A stretch of 64,000 nt of DNA, taken from contig NC_063073.1 of NCBI RefSeq assembly GCF_022605165.1, positions 248,001 to 312,000 of the forward strand, given 5' to 3'. The notes under the pieces were generated by a model that worked only from the letters and a program-made list of their open reading frames with translations, was not told the origin of the DNA and searched no databases. Positions within the stretch are counted from its first letter, which is position 1. Each line of letters begins with the position of its first letter. Made by a program: the position numbers and the translations under genes. Positions 11,900 to 23,751 of the stretch are shown piece by piece. This stretch comes from Purpureocillium takamizusanense. Taxonomy: Eukaryota > Ascomycota > Sordariomycetes > Hypocreales > Ophiocordycipitaceae.

Positions 11900-14800
11900 A
11901 TGTCGTCTGGCGTGGTGCGCTCTACCGCCCTCAGGGCCGGCGGCGCCTGCGTGCGCTGCCGCAAGGGCAAGACCAAGTGCGTCTACGAGAACGGGCGCGC
12001 CCCGTGCAAGAACTGCGCCAAAGGCATGCACGAGTGCTATCTGCCCTCGGAGAGCATGGCACATCATCACGGCCAGAGCCCAGCTCGTCACGCGAGCGCG
12101 CACCGCCCAGCGCGCGACTCTCTGCCGGCCGCCGGCGCCGGCTCCTCCTCTGAGGCCAGGCAGGCCGTCGCGGGCGCTGGCTCGGCGCGTCACGTCCCGG
12201 CCGTCTCTGAAAAGTGAGTACCGAAACCATCTTGTTGCTGCTGCGTCTTCTCTTTTGCTCTTGGCGCGCACCCACCCCTTTGCATTCTTTTTCCTTTGTC
12301 TGTTTCCCCCCCTTACTGCGCGCAACCTGGGGCCCTCTCGCTGGTCGGCGGCGGCGGCGGGCGGCGAGTCCAAGGCGGGTGGGTGGGTGGTGGCCGACTC
12401 GCGCCTCGCCGTCGCGGCCGACGACGGGGCGGGCGCTGCCCCCTTGGCCCGTTCCGTGGGCTCTCCAGTTTTCCTTCTGTGGCCGCCCCCCTCTCCGGCA
12501 CCTGCGCTGCACTGGCGGCCCCGTCGCAGGCCTGGAGGGTCTCCAGCTCCAGCTTGGCTCGCTCGCACCACCCACGCGCACCAACGCACCGCATCGCACC
12601 GCCACCGAGGAGGCACCACCGTCCGTCCGCCCGCCGTCTCTCTCGCTCTCTCCGTCGCTCGCCCTCATGCGTCAGCGCCTCGCATCTCCACTCACTCACT
12701 CCCGTCACTTGCCCCCCCTCGCTGCTCCCCTCCCACCCCCGACCGCCCGCCCGACCGTGTGAGCTCTGGCCGCCGTCGTCGCCTGCCCGCCACCAAGTCT
12801 CACGCACGTGGCCCCGAATTGCATGCACCCTTCGGCTCCCCGTCCTTTGCCCTTCCCCGCCTGCACCATTCTCGATCCGGCCCTCGAGAGCCCGGCTTCT
12901 GAGCGCCATGTCGCTGCTCCACGTTGCCGGTCAGGCTCTTGGCCCCGTGTCGATGGGTGTCCGGAGCGGCGGCCTCCCTCGAGATTGGGCCTTCGTCGTT
13001 CCAGTGCAACGTCTCTCATGGCATCTCGTCTCAGTTTCACCGCCTTCTTTCTCATGGTACTGACCGATCCTTTCCAGGTTGACCCCGGAGCTCATTGCCG
13101 AGTGTGAGCGCGTCGTCTCCAAGACCTTCCCGGCCTGTGTGGCTTTCCACAAGCCCTCGTTCCTCCAGCAGCTCAAGAATGCCTCTCTTGAGCCTGCTCT
13201 CGTCCATGGCCTCCTGACGTGCGCCGGCCGGTAAGTCATTGGCGCCTCTGCCCTTCGCCTCATCTCAACGCGCCACTGACGCCCGCGCAGAAGCTCGCCA
13301 AGCCTCATTCGCCGCTATGGCTCTCCCACCCAGGCAGCCGAGACCTTTGCCACCAAGGCCATCGCTCTCATCAACCAGAACATGGATCACCCTAACCTGG
13401 CAGACATCCAGTCTCTGTGCCTCCTCATCATCCACGAATGGGGAACCCGGAATGCCGTCCGCGCCTACATCTATCTCGGCCAGGCCGCCCGCATGCTGCA
13501 GATGTACAGGATCCTCAACAGCCACCACACCTCGGACTCTGCCGACCAATTTCTCCGCGACGAGTCCTTCCGCCGCACTCTGTGGCTGATCTACATACTC
13601 GACTCTCTCCTGACGAGCACTCCCGGTCGCTTCCCGGCATTGTCGGTCCAGGACACGGCCGACGTGTCCCTGCCTTGCTCCGACATTAACTTTGCCTTTG
13701 GCAATGCTGTCTACGTCAAGACGCTCGGCCAGCAGCTCGGCCACCACGCCATCTCCCCCGGCCACGCCCTCCCCGGCGAGGTGGGTGAGTTTGGTCAGAT
13801 TGTCCTAGCCGCTACCATCTGGCGCGACGTTGTGGCCATGCTCACCGTCACTTCTCTTGCCAACTTCCGTGAGGAGGACTGCAGCAGCCTCATTGTCAAG
13901 ATCGAGGGACTTCGGTCTTCGCTGCCGATGCAGTTCGTCGACAAGCCAGGCCAGATCAACCTTCACATGACCATGGGCTCGGGATACACGTATGCCATGC
14001 TGCACTGCCTGCTCCATTGCGCCACCGTCTTCGTGCACCGCCGCCGACTGCTCCAGGAAGTGACGGCGCCCAACTTTAGCCTCGAGACGTTCCGAGCGAG
14101 CCCGCGATGCCACGACATTGTCGACCGTCTCTTCACCTCTTGCCACGGCACTATCTCTCTGCTTAACGCTGTCGAGGCAGGTGCCGAGAAGGATCATGCC
14201 ACATGCTTCCCCATCTTCATGCTGTTCTCGTCCTTCACGGCCAGCGCCACGGTCGCGTACTTGTCTCTGAAGGGCCTTACCCCGCCCAACGCCGCTGAGA
14301 CGGCAGCGCACATCGTTAAGGATGGTCTGCGCTTCATGCACGACGGCACCGAGAATTGGCCTCTTATGACGAGCTGGCTGCGCCACCTCACGGTTATGCA
14401 GCGCGTCCTCAACAACGACGCGGCAACCGGTGCGGGCATCTCGAGTGCCCATGGAGGATCGCGACACGGCTCCCACTCGCACGGCGGCATCAAGGACGAG
14501 CTCTCGTCCAACGCTGATACCAACCCCGACGCCATGGACTACGACCAGCAGCCGACTGGTTCCGGCGGCGCCGCAGGCCAAGGCGGTGCACCCCAGCGGT
14601 CGGTCTCGGAGTCGGGCCGAGACGACAGCGAGCCTCCCGTGGCCATTCCTCGCCGACCCGGTGTCACCACTATCAATGGCGGCTCGGGTGGCGTCTCCAC
14701 GCCGGCCACTGGCGGCACCTCGCCCCCGCCGGGTGCCGCTCCCACGGCCCCCATGCATGCCCAGGAGCCGAAGCAGCAAAGCCCCGAGCTGGGCTCCAAT

Positions 14801-14929
14801 GGCGTTGTAGCTGCCCCCGAAGGCCCCAGCACCAGTCAGGACATGACCGCGCCGGAGCTGTGCCAGGCCTTTGAGCGCCAGCTGCTTGATCTCGACGACC
14901 TGGCGGCGTTTATGGGTGGCGGTGTTTAA
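11900..14929 (+). CDS. Zn2Cys6 transcription factor (fungal_trans domain)
   Basis: Exons 11900-12213, 13078-13230 and 13291-14929 give 701 residues. All junctions keep frame (donors GTGAGT and GTAAGT, acceptors CCAG and GCAG). Cys17, 20, 27, 36, 39 and 46 form the C-x2-C-x6-C-x8-C-x2-C-x6-C binuclear zinc cluster that binds DNA. A Ser/Ala-rich linker follows. The middle region contains the fungal_trans middle homology domain: RRYGSPTQAAETFATKA, then AYIYLGQAARMLQMYRI, then FRRTLWLIYILDS. The C-terminal 170 residues are Gly/Ser/Pro-rich and disordered, with an acidic helix-like end (LLDLDDLAAFMGG) that could activate transcription. It acts in the nucleus; target genes are unknown. The 864-base first intron is exceptional for a fungus; an extra small exon inside it is not excluded. 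Confidence 0.85.
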
Positions 14930-17900
14930 CGCGCCAGCCGGAAGTCGAGTGACGACTCCTACATGATCAGGGGCGCCTACCGCCGGCGCGCGAAGTGGGC
15001 GTTTTGTCCGCTGGTCTTGTTAGAAGCGAACGGTTGAGAGGCCCAGGGGGAAAGCGGCAAGGGGGAACTTTGTAGGATTTACGGAGCTCAGCGGGATACC
15101 CGATATGGCGGAACAAAGGCGGAAGGCGTTGGTGGTATTACCAATTCAGGGGCGCCTAGGGAAAGGCGCCAAGGCCGTTGCTATCTACCTGCAATGTCAC
15201 GTGGCACGACGACAGGGAAACGGTTCCAGTTTGTTCCTTTTTTGCTGTGAGGGCTCCTTTCGAGCCTCGTCGGTTGGGGTGGGTTGTCCTACTCTAGCCG
15301 TTGGCACAGACGCTCGTCGTAGCAGCATTGGCATGCGCTTTGCATGCGTCGATGTAATAGTACCAAAGTATCACTCGCCATGTATCCCGCAACTCGTGCA
15401 CGTACCTTGAAAGGCCCCTCCTTAGTCTCTAGATGGGCCACCGTTTACGAAGTAAAGTATCTACTGAGTTCTTCTCGATATTCTCCCTTTCTTCTATCTG
15501 GGATGCTATCCTGGTCGTCGGGTCGCGTGGCACGAGCAAGCATGGGGGACGGTCGCTGAGAGAGCGCGCCAAAGTTGCAACTGCTTTACAGATAGAGCCG
15601 GTGGCTGCCACGAAGTAGGGTCCCTGGCGCGTGGGGGAAGATTTGGTACCTCTCAGGTGCATAGGTGGCTCGAATCATCTATCTGCGTGTGTGCTAATCT
15701 AACGAGAGAGCCTCGATGTCTTGTAGCACCCGCCGTCCCTGACCGTGGCCCTTGTCCCCGCCACTCTGCCACCCTGCCGCCCCATGCTGCCCTCAAGGAG
15801 ATGCCCGGTCGGGCTCATCAGGTAAGGGACGGGATCGATTTTATCCTTGGGGCCGTTTGGGGCGATGGGTAGGGCGAAGAAAGTCAAGGGGTTTGCGGGT
15901 GTAGAAGGTAAGGGTTTGGTTGGGTTGGGTTGTCTCGGCGTGGCGATAACGGACCGGACGGAGAAGACGAGGCGGATGGATAATGTGATGCTATAGAACG
16001 GGACTCTTATCTGGATGGAACGGGATGGCAATTCATTTGCAGTACCCAGCCCCCTGTGCATATGGCTTTATAGCTTTGTTGGGCGCGAGTGTGCGTCCAA
16101 GAAGAATACAACGCCCCCCTTGTCTGTCCGTCTGTTCTTCCGCAAAGTAGCGTTCGGCGTGTGCCCCTCCGAACGAGGGAGCGACGAGCTCCGGTCCCCC
16201 GGATCTGGATTCTCGGATCCTCAACTGCCGAGCGTGGACAAGGGGGGACTGACTGACTGGGGGCGATCACTAAGTTACGTCGCAGGCACGTGCATCTCGC
16301 AAGGGGGGGTTCTCAATACACATGAAACAAGCCCTCAACACGTTTACGTACGTACGTCATCGTCCTTTGGTACGTAGCTTACCCCGGACGTGTTTCCTCT
16401 GGGGGGTTTCGGTGGGCTGCTGGGGAAATACGGGGGAAGAATATTGACTTAGATGGACGGAGGGGGGGCGGCGCGGGGGAGGCTGTGTAAGTCGTCTCAT
16501 CATGATGCGCAGCGCCGGATATTGGCCCAGTGGTAGTACTGTGTACAGTGGCAGCGCAGCCGACAGCATATGCTTCTAGAACGCTTCCATCCCCCCTCCC
16601 CTCAGGTAATAGTATGTATGTCGGCAGGGACATAACGAGCGAGCGGGCGGGCGCTCATGGCATTATGCAAAGTTGATAGGAATGGTACGGTGGCATCGAA
16701 GGGGGGGGGGGGCCCAGGGGGTGTTGGCGAACAGACGGGGCGGCGACTCCGCCTTCGCCTAGGTAGGCCAACTGGGCTCTCTCTCGCTTCGGCCCATCGA
16801 CGCAGCAATGTCTCGCCCGATGCGACGCCGTCCACGTAAACAGGACCTACACGACAACAGTAGCCGCTGGCCGCAGGGGGTGGGTCCGTCCGGAGAACGG
16901 ATGCAAGGTGAGTCGCTTGTTGACGATCCCCCGCGCTCGTCGTCGGTTGGCCAGGGTGCTGTGTTTGAACAAAAAGACCGAATGACAAAAACCTGTCAGG
17001 GAGCGCAGGCGATTGATTGCCCGCTGCGGCGCTGCTCGTGCGCAGCAAAGCCCAAGCCCCTTCCCCTTCCCTCCCGATCTCGTCCTCGTCGTCGCCGTGG
17101 GCGAGCGTCGCGGTGAAGATGGGCTCGTGCGGAGGGAGGGAGGCTCCGGGTTTCTTAGTGGTCGACCCCGGGCCGGAGTACTACTGTAAGTCCGCTGGAA
17201 TACGGCCTCCGCGGTCACGACGGCGGCGGCGGGGGGAAGGCCGGCGGGGCTCGGGTTCCGCCATGGTCGACCGAGGCTGGTAGGAGTAATAATCAAGCAG
17301 TAACTAAGTTAGTACACGGTCGACCGAGGATGCTTGGAGTAATCAAGGAGCTTGCGCGTCCCGAAGACTTTTCGTATAATGGCTGGAGAACAAAAGGCTC
17401 GTAGTACGTATTATCTGTCCCTGGGCCGGTGTCGCAGCAGTGCCTGCATACGGCATGTACAGTATATGTGTATGTTTGTGCCCGTGACCAACGGGAGCTG
17501 CAGTCTGCCGGCGCGGCCGTGCATAGAGGCTCCGGTCACCGGGGACGAGATGTGTGGACGGAGGCAAGGTGGACAAGGAAAGCCTGGTCGCCAAAGCGCC
17601 AAAATGGAAATGGTGGCAGGGGCTGCTCACCGAGTACCACCAGCGCGGTGGCGCGCCAAGACGGTGGGCGCCTTTCGGCAACCTTCTGCCGGGCGCCATG
17701 TCATTGCCTGCCCGGACAGGAGTAGGCCATGCCGGACTAGCCCTAGCTCTGGGAGGGCGGCCCAAGATGGATGGGTGAGCGAAGGACGACGATGAACGAC
17801 GTGGAGGTCCCGAAGGGGGACCTGAGCGAACAAGCTTGTGTGTAGGCTTATCGTCACGACGCGCTCATGTTTGGGTTTCCCGGGATGAAGCCTAGTCCTC

Positions 17901-20278
17901 GGGGGCGTTGATGAATCGTAGCGCATCCTGTCAACATGGCGAAGTCGCGGAGAAAAAGAAAAAGGTAATCCGGCAGCCCAGTGTTGTGCGTGTCCCCCGA
18001 CGCCTCTTCCGGGTCATCCTCGTGATGCAGCCTGGGACGAGGCAAGGATCGCCATGTTTGAGCCAACACGCCGGCAGTCAGACGCTGCCAAGGCGCGGGA
18101 CAAGGTGGAAAGAGTGAAGACCCGGGAAGGGGAATGAATCCTTTGCCCAACGTCCCGCGCCATGCTTGGCGAAGGCATGAATGGGACATGGCGTCATGCC
18201 ACATGGCGCAAGACACCACGGCTTGCACTCAGTACTTGACCGTACTACTTCTCACCCAAACAGTAGCCGCAGATATGTCACATTTACGGGGTTCTGGGCG
18301 TTTGGCAGGCAGGCAGCTTCCCCGTCGTTCACCTGGTCGGAGGGCTCTCTGAAGCCCTGTGTGTGTAATGTGCCATTCCATCTCCAGGGCCGTCCATCTC
18401 CGCTGCGCAGAGGTGGCGTCAATGGCCGGGGCCCAGATCTGACGTCCGCCTGGCTCATTCTTGGTCGCGCGGGATGAGCAGTCAACATCCGGTTGACAAA
18501 CTCGCATCAGTCATAGGTTCCAAGGCGACGACAATCTGCGTGAGATGGACCCGCCGTTAGCGTAGGTAGCTGATTCAAGTAAACACACAGGACCAGCTAC
18601 CTTGAACCTTATGACCGTGGAGACGCAGAGGAAGGGATCCAGTGCCTGGGCGTCATCATTCACCTGTTTGGCGCGCCAGGCGGCTTCGTACAAGCCCAGT
18701 CTGGCCAGGCGCGCCCACCAACCCAACGCGGCACACTGCCATCACTGCGTCTTACATGCATCCACCATCTTGGCTCGCGACTACCCAGGTGGGTATGATT
18801 TGCGTCGCGGCCGAGGTGGCTCCCCCAGACTCCAGACCAGAGAGGGTCCCACGCACCGGCCCACCGTCGGTGCCGGGCCAGATTCGTCAGTAAGCCGCCA
18901 CGGCTCAAGTGCCGCGGAGCCGTGGATAAGCCAACATTCAATGAATGCCTCCTGGTAATCAGAAGGCTCCCGTGCGTGCGTTTGTGCCTTTTTCGGTGAG
19001 GAGGCATGATGGCGACAACTTGCCTCGGTGGCTATCAGCAGTCAGAGCCTGCCTCCGCGTGACTCGCGATCGTCGTTTGCGTCACAGGCCTTCTTTGGAC
19101 GATCTGCTACTGGCGGAAATAACCCCCGGGACCTGGGGGAGGGGGGCCGGGGGTGGCCGGGGGGCAAAGACTCGGGAGGGGAGGGTGGGTTTGGGGAAGA
19201 AGCTCCAGTTTGCATCATGTTCTTGCGGGGTGTCCGTCCGTGGATCTCAAGGTGGGAGGCGAGCGTGACCATGGCAGGGATCATGCCGGTGCAAACGGCG
19301 CCGAGCAGCTGTGCCTCGTCCGGGCTGCTCAATGCGTCTGCGTGTATGTATGGCTGCGGTTAAAGAACGTACGGGCGATGCATCGCGCATGGTGGACAGC
19401 TGTGACGAACGGGCGGCCATGTCGCCGAGGAGCGCCGAGGGACGCAGGATATTGCTTGTACGTGGCACACTGTTATTTACTTCGTGCGAGGAACGCAGAC
19501 CGTTCGAGGCGAGGGAGGGAGGGTTGGTGGAGGAGGAGCAGGAGGAGACTAGAGTCAGTCGCTTTGCCTGCCGTGGCGGCGCATGGTTTACTTCGTACAT
19601 GCGCGACGGACATGGCTTTTAGCCCCAGTAAGTGCCTGTAGCCCGACATCCCGGCTGGAGGAATCTAACTTAGCGAGTGGATGGACCGCGACAAGGGAGC
19701 TGCTGCTTCTGCCCGCCCAAGGAGCGTGTGTACGTACCTATTCGTGGGGCCCCGAGTGCATGAATGGGACGGGATGGGATGGATGGATGTTCCAAGGAAG
19801 GACTGCCTTCCATGGGCGCGCCCCAGCGCCCGCAGGAAGCTCCCGATGCGGCGGCGGACACGAAACAAAAAAGCCCCAAGGTGTCAGCCATGAGCGTGAC
19901 CCCGATTTATTAGTACCTCAGCTTAGGTAGTAACTTAGTTAGGGCCTTGCTCTCATCTCTCCTACCTCGCCTTACCTGAGGTCGTTCGTACATAAGGGAA
20001 GGTGTTGCCCAGGTATATCAAGTTGCGCCTGCCCCTCCTCTCCCCAGCCCGTGCGAGAGCCCGCCGCCCCTTCGCTTGGACGCTCCTTCCCTCGCATCTC
20101 CTTCCCTAGGGCTACTACCAAGTTACGCCAGCACCGCCTTGACGTGTGACGCACCCTCTCTGCAGTTGCCTTTCCCAGGTTTCGCTTTTCCAACTTCCAC
20201 CTCAACCTCGCTCATTCGAGGCGACAATCCTCCAACACGCGCGCGCGCTCCCCTCCGCCCCCTCATTACGGCCTCACA
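14930..20278. other. 5.3 kb intergenic region, no supportable gene
   Basis: Frames on both strands are short and compositionally biased. The region contains poly-G runs of 8-10, TACGTA motifs and a duplicated segment near 17.3 kb. The last 300 bases are the promoter side of the carboxylate transporter; a weak GGTATATCAAG site lies near 20014. I see no domain-bearing exon. Confidence 0.55.
17264..17350. repeat. Direct repeat of about 35 bases, two copies
   Basis: 17264-17300 and 17317-17350 share GGTCGACCGAGG, then a few variable bases, then GGAGTAAT and AATCAAG. The start-to-start distance is 53 bases. Each copy contains the palindrome GGTCGACC. Confidence 0.75.
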
Positions 20279-22441
20279 ATGGGCTACCCCGGCACTTTGG
20301 AGCGCGGCGCGGCGCCGCACGAGGGCATGTCGGCCAGCCGCTACGCGGCGACGCGCATCTCGTCATTGAAGCCGCCCATGCTGTCGGTGCCGAACCCGTG
20401 GAAGTTGGTCCGCATGCTCAACCGCCAGCAGTGGGCCTTTTTCTGCCTCGCTTTCTGGGCCTGGGTGAGTTCTATCTGCGTCTCGTCTCGTCTCGTCCCC
20501 TGTCAATCCCGTTTCGTCCCGTCTGCCCATTCGCTGCAGCAGTGCTGACCTCGATTGCAACAGACATGGGACGCCTTCGACTTCTTCACCGTCTCCCTTA
20601 CCGTGAGCGGCCTGGCCAAGACGTTTGACAGGTCCAAGACGGACATCACTTGGGGCATCACCCTCGTCCTCATGTTCCGCTCCGTCGGCTCCATTCTCTT
20701 TGGTGTCGCCGCCGATCGCTATGGCCGCAAGTGGCCCTTCATTGTCAACAATGCGCTCTTTGTCGCGCTGGAGCTGGTGAGTCCTGCCCAACTCCTGACC
20801 CCGTGTGTGCCGCCATGAAAATTGTCTGCCCAATTGTCTTTCGGTCGGGTCCTGTTTTCGCGTGGGGGCGCACGCCACCGTCGATCGACTTGGTGCGGCG
20901 TCAAGCCTCTTCGTCGGACATGACGAAACGTCGCCCGGGCGGACGGGGGCAGCCTTTGGGTCCTTCCCCGTCGTGCTCGCGTCGCGCCAATCCGGCACGA
21001 CCACGAGTGATGCGAGACAATTGCAACGGCGACACGTGAAGGGACGTGTCCCAAGGTCGACTGGCGATGGCTTGGCGACGATCTACACGCCTGGCGGGGC
21101 CTCCCGTCTTGGCCAAAGCAGGGGTTGCATGCGGCTGCGCTGGGGCCTTGGCGGCGGCACGATTGTGCAGCTCGCACCTACTTTTATGATGCTGATGGAA
21201 TGGCGCGCGCAACAGGGAACCGGCTTCTGCCAGACATATTCGCAATTTCTTGCCTGCCGCGCGCTATTTGGCATCGCCATGGGCGGCCTGTACGGCAATG
21301 CCGCCGCGACGGCTCTGGAGGACCTGCCCGAGGAGGCGCGAGGTCTCATGAGTGGCATCTTGCAGCAGGGTGTAAGTCGCCTCAGTCACAGTCACCATCG
21401 ATAATAAAGAGGGGTGATGATGAACTGACACGCACATCTTAGTACGCCTTTGGGTATCTCCTTTGCGCTGCATTTGCGCGCGGCCTCGTCAACACCACGT
21501 CGCATGACTGGCGGCCCCTGTACTGGTTCGGTGCCTGCCCTCCAGTCATCTTCATCATCTGGCGTCTCTTCCTCCCCGAGACAAACAACTTTCGGGAGCG
21601 TCAGCGCCTTCGCGCCGAGGCCGGCGTCGTTGCGGCCGGTACTAAGTCAGCCAGCTCCGTCTTCCTCAGTGAGGGCAAGGTGGCGCTCGTGCGCCACTGG
21701 CTACTTCTCACCTACCTGGTCCTTCTTATGGCGGGCTTCAATTTCATGAGCCACGGCAGCCAGGATCTGTACCCGACGATGCTCGAAAACCAGCTCGGCT
21801 TCAGCGCCACCCAGGTCACCGTGACGCAGGTCGTCTCCAACCTCGGCGCCATGACTGGCGGCACCGTCATCGGTTTCTCGAGCCAGTCGATTGGCCGTCG
21901 CTTTAGCATCATCATATGCTGCATCGTCGGCGGTGCGCTGCTGTATCCCTACAGCTTTGTCACGACACCTGCCATCATGGCGCCCGCCTTCTTTCAGCAG
22001 TTTTGCGTGCAGGGCGCCTGGGGTGTCATCCCAATTCACCTCATGGAGCTGTCGCCCGGCGCGTTCCGCACATTTGTCGTCGGCACTGCGTACCAGCTCG
22101 GCAATCTCGTGTCGTCCGCGTCGTCGACCATCGAGGCCCGCATTGGCGAGCGCTTCCCGCTGCCTCCCACCGAGGAGGGTGTCAAGCGCTACGAGTACGG
22201 CAAGGTCATCTGCATCTTCATGGCCTGTGTCTACGTCTACGTCATCATCCTCACCCTGGTCGGCCCGGAGCACCTCAACCGCAAGTTCGACGTGGCACAC
22301 GACCTCGACGCAAAGGCTGCCGTTGGTGCCGACGCCATCGAGAACACGACGGGCGTGCGCGATGACCACTATTACGACCCCAACGAAAAGGCGCGCGAAA
22401 TTGAGCAGGACGAGGAGAAGCGCGGCTCGAGGCAAATTTAG
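20279..22441 (+). CDS. JEN-type monocarboxylate/proton symporter (MFS)
   Basis: Four exons: 20279-20464, 20564-20776, 21216-21371 and 21443-22441, all phase 0, giving 517 residues. The protein has the length and membrane pattern of a 12-span major facilitator with a hydrophilic N-terminus. The JEN family signature is present at residues 285-297, NFMSHGSQDLYPT, matching NXX[S/T]HX[S/T]QDXXXT. The MFS loop motif is seen as GVAADRYGRKWP after the second span. JEN carriers import lactate, pyruvate, acetate or dicarboxylates with protons across the plasma membrane and in yeasts are repressed by glucose. Substrate choice here is unknown. The charged tail (EIEQDEEKRGS) could carry trafficking signals, by analogy. 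The second intron, 20777-21215, is 439 bases, much longer than the other two (99 and 71). Confidence 0.92.
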
Positions 22442-22525
22442 GCTGAAGCAGCAAATCAATTGAAACTAGGATAAGGGACGAATTAAAACTTGTAGTTTCT
22501 CGAACTCGAGACTCACGTCGACGCT

Positions 22526-23260
22526 TTACTTAAAGCCGAGCTTGATGTTCCAGCCCGATGACACCTTTTTCGCAGAGTAGTTTACCTTGCCAACGCAGTG
22601 ACCACCGTATTCGTAAGTCCTGGGAATGCTTCCACCACTGGCACCTCTCGTCTTAGACGTCGGGCTGAAGAAAGTTACCTCCGTCTTGGGCAGAGAGTCG
22701 CAGGGCTCATGGCGGTGGGCGTTCCAGGGAAAGTACTCGATAAAGCCTGCTTGCTGGCTCTTAATCTTTCCCGACCCAGCAGGCAGCGTCCACTCACCGA
22801 TAGTGGTCGCCGTGCCAGTGACGGTATCCACCAGCGTCCCCTTCCACGTCCGCTCGCCCGACTTTTCGACGGTTACGTTATAGGTGTGGCTGTAGTCGCC
22901 CTCGATGTCGACGGAGCAGGAGACGCCAGCCTTGCCGTCGGCGCCGTTACTGCACTTGGGATGCCGACTGGTCGTGCCGCCCTGAAAGGAGGAAAAGGTG
23001 CCGTGGACGATGGTCTTGCCCTTGGAGTTGTAGCGGGGCTGTATCCCTATGTAGCATGAATGCTTGAGGCCGGAGACCCAGAAGGACTGGGCGAAGTAGA
23101 AGCCATTCTTGTGGGGTGCGTTCTTCATGTTGATGGGGAAGGTGACGTCGTCGAGGCCGTCGCGGGGGGCCTTTTCGAATTTCCACGACTGGCCGGCGAG
23201 GGCGAGGACGGTGGAAGGTGCGGCGAGGCACACGGCGACGAGGGTGGTCATGAGTTTCAT
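22526..23260 (-). CDS. Small secreted protein, uncharacterised (possibly DUF3472-like)
   Basis: Single exon, 244 residues from the ATG at 23258-23260. This start is preferred over the upstream ATG in the same frame because it begins directly with a signal peptide (MKLMTTLVAVCLAAPSTVLA, cleavage near residue 20). The mature part is rich in aromatic residues, Gly, Ser and Thr, with Cys in HSCYIG, HPKCSNG, VSCSVD, HEPCDS and GGHCVG. It looks like an all-beta extracellular fold. Segments such as IVHGTFSSFQGG and a terminal GWNIKLGFK resemble my memory of DUF3472-type proteins, but this is weak. It may be a cell-wall or effector-like protein. Its 3' end lies 84 bases from the convergent transporter gene. 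Confidence 0.8.
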   Translation of the reverse strand: MKLMTTLVAVCLAAPSTVLALAGQSWKFEKAPRDGLDDVTFPINMKNAPHKNGFYFAQSFWVSGLKHSCYIGIQPRYNSKGKTIVHGTFSSFQGGTTSRHPKCSNGADGKAGVSCSVDIEGDYSHTYNVTVEKSGERTWKGTLVDTVTGTATTIGEWTLPAGSGKIKSQQAGFIEYFPWNAHRHEPCDSLPKTEVTFFSPTSKTRGASGGSIPRTYEYGGHCVGKVNYSAKKVSSGWNIKLGFK

Positions 23261-23476
23261 TGTGGAGGCTTGAGATTGTTGTTCTTGCAAGGGGAGTTGA
23301 AAGAGATGTGTGTTTGCCTTGAGGTCAAAGGAGTGAGATGTGAAGTAGTCTTGACTTGGCGTAGTGTTGTTGATCTCAAGGATGGTTGACTTGAGAGTTG
23401 GTTTTGCTTGGAGCTGCGAGAAAGCTTGGAGGAACACTGTTGGAGATGTTTGGCAAGTCGGGCCAGAACTTGGGGA

Positions 23477-23487
23477 TATATATATAC
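23477..23487 (-). promoter_or_regulatory. TATA element of the secreted-protein gene
   Basis: A run of alternating TATATATATA about 220 bases upstream of the ATG on the minus strand, followed by a CA-rich leader typical of strongly expressed fungal genes. Confidence 0.5.
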
Positions 23488-23732
23488 ACAGTCACACAAA
23501 AGGTGATATTCACACACACACACAACCGACGTTGACGCAGCATACATGTCGCAGAGCAAGAGAAACAGAAATCTTTACTCTCTAGGGCCAGGCTCACAGC
23601 GGCGCCAGCTAGAGACCCACGACGACAACGAGTGGGATAAAAGAACGCAGAACGTGGCATGTTGCAAATATGCATAGCGGTGAGAAAAGTTTCCCGTGGG
23701 ATCCGTGCTCATTTCCGTTGTTTTTCTTATCT

Positions 23733-23751
23733 CCCCCCCCCCCCCCCCCCC
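23733..23751. repeat. Homopolymer of 19 C
   Basis: An uninterrupted C run in the spacer; its length is likely unreliable in assembly. Poly-G/C runs of 8-10 recur at 23897, 24071 and 24620. Confidence 0.9.
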
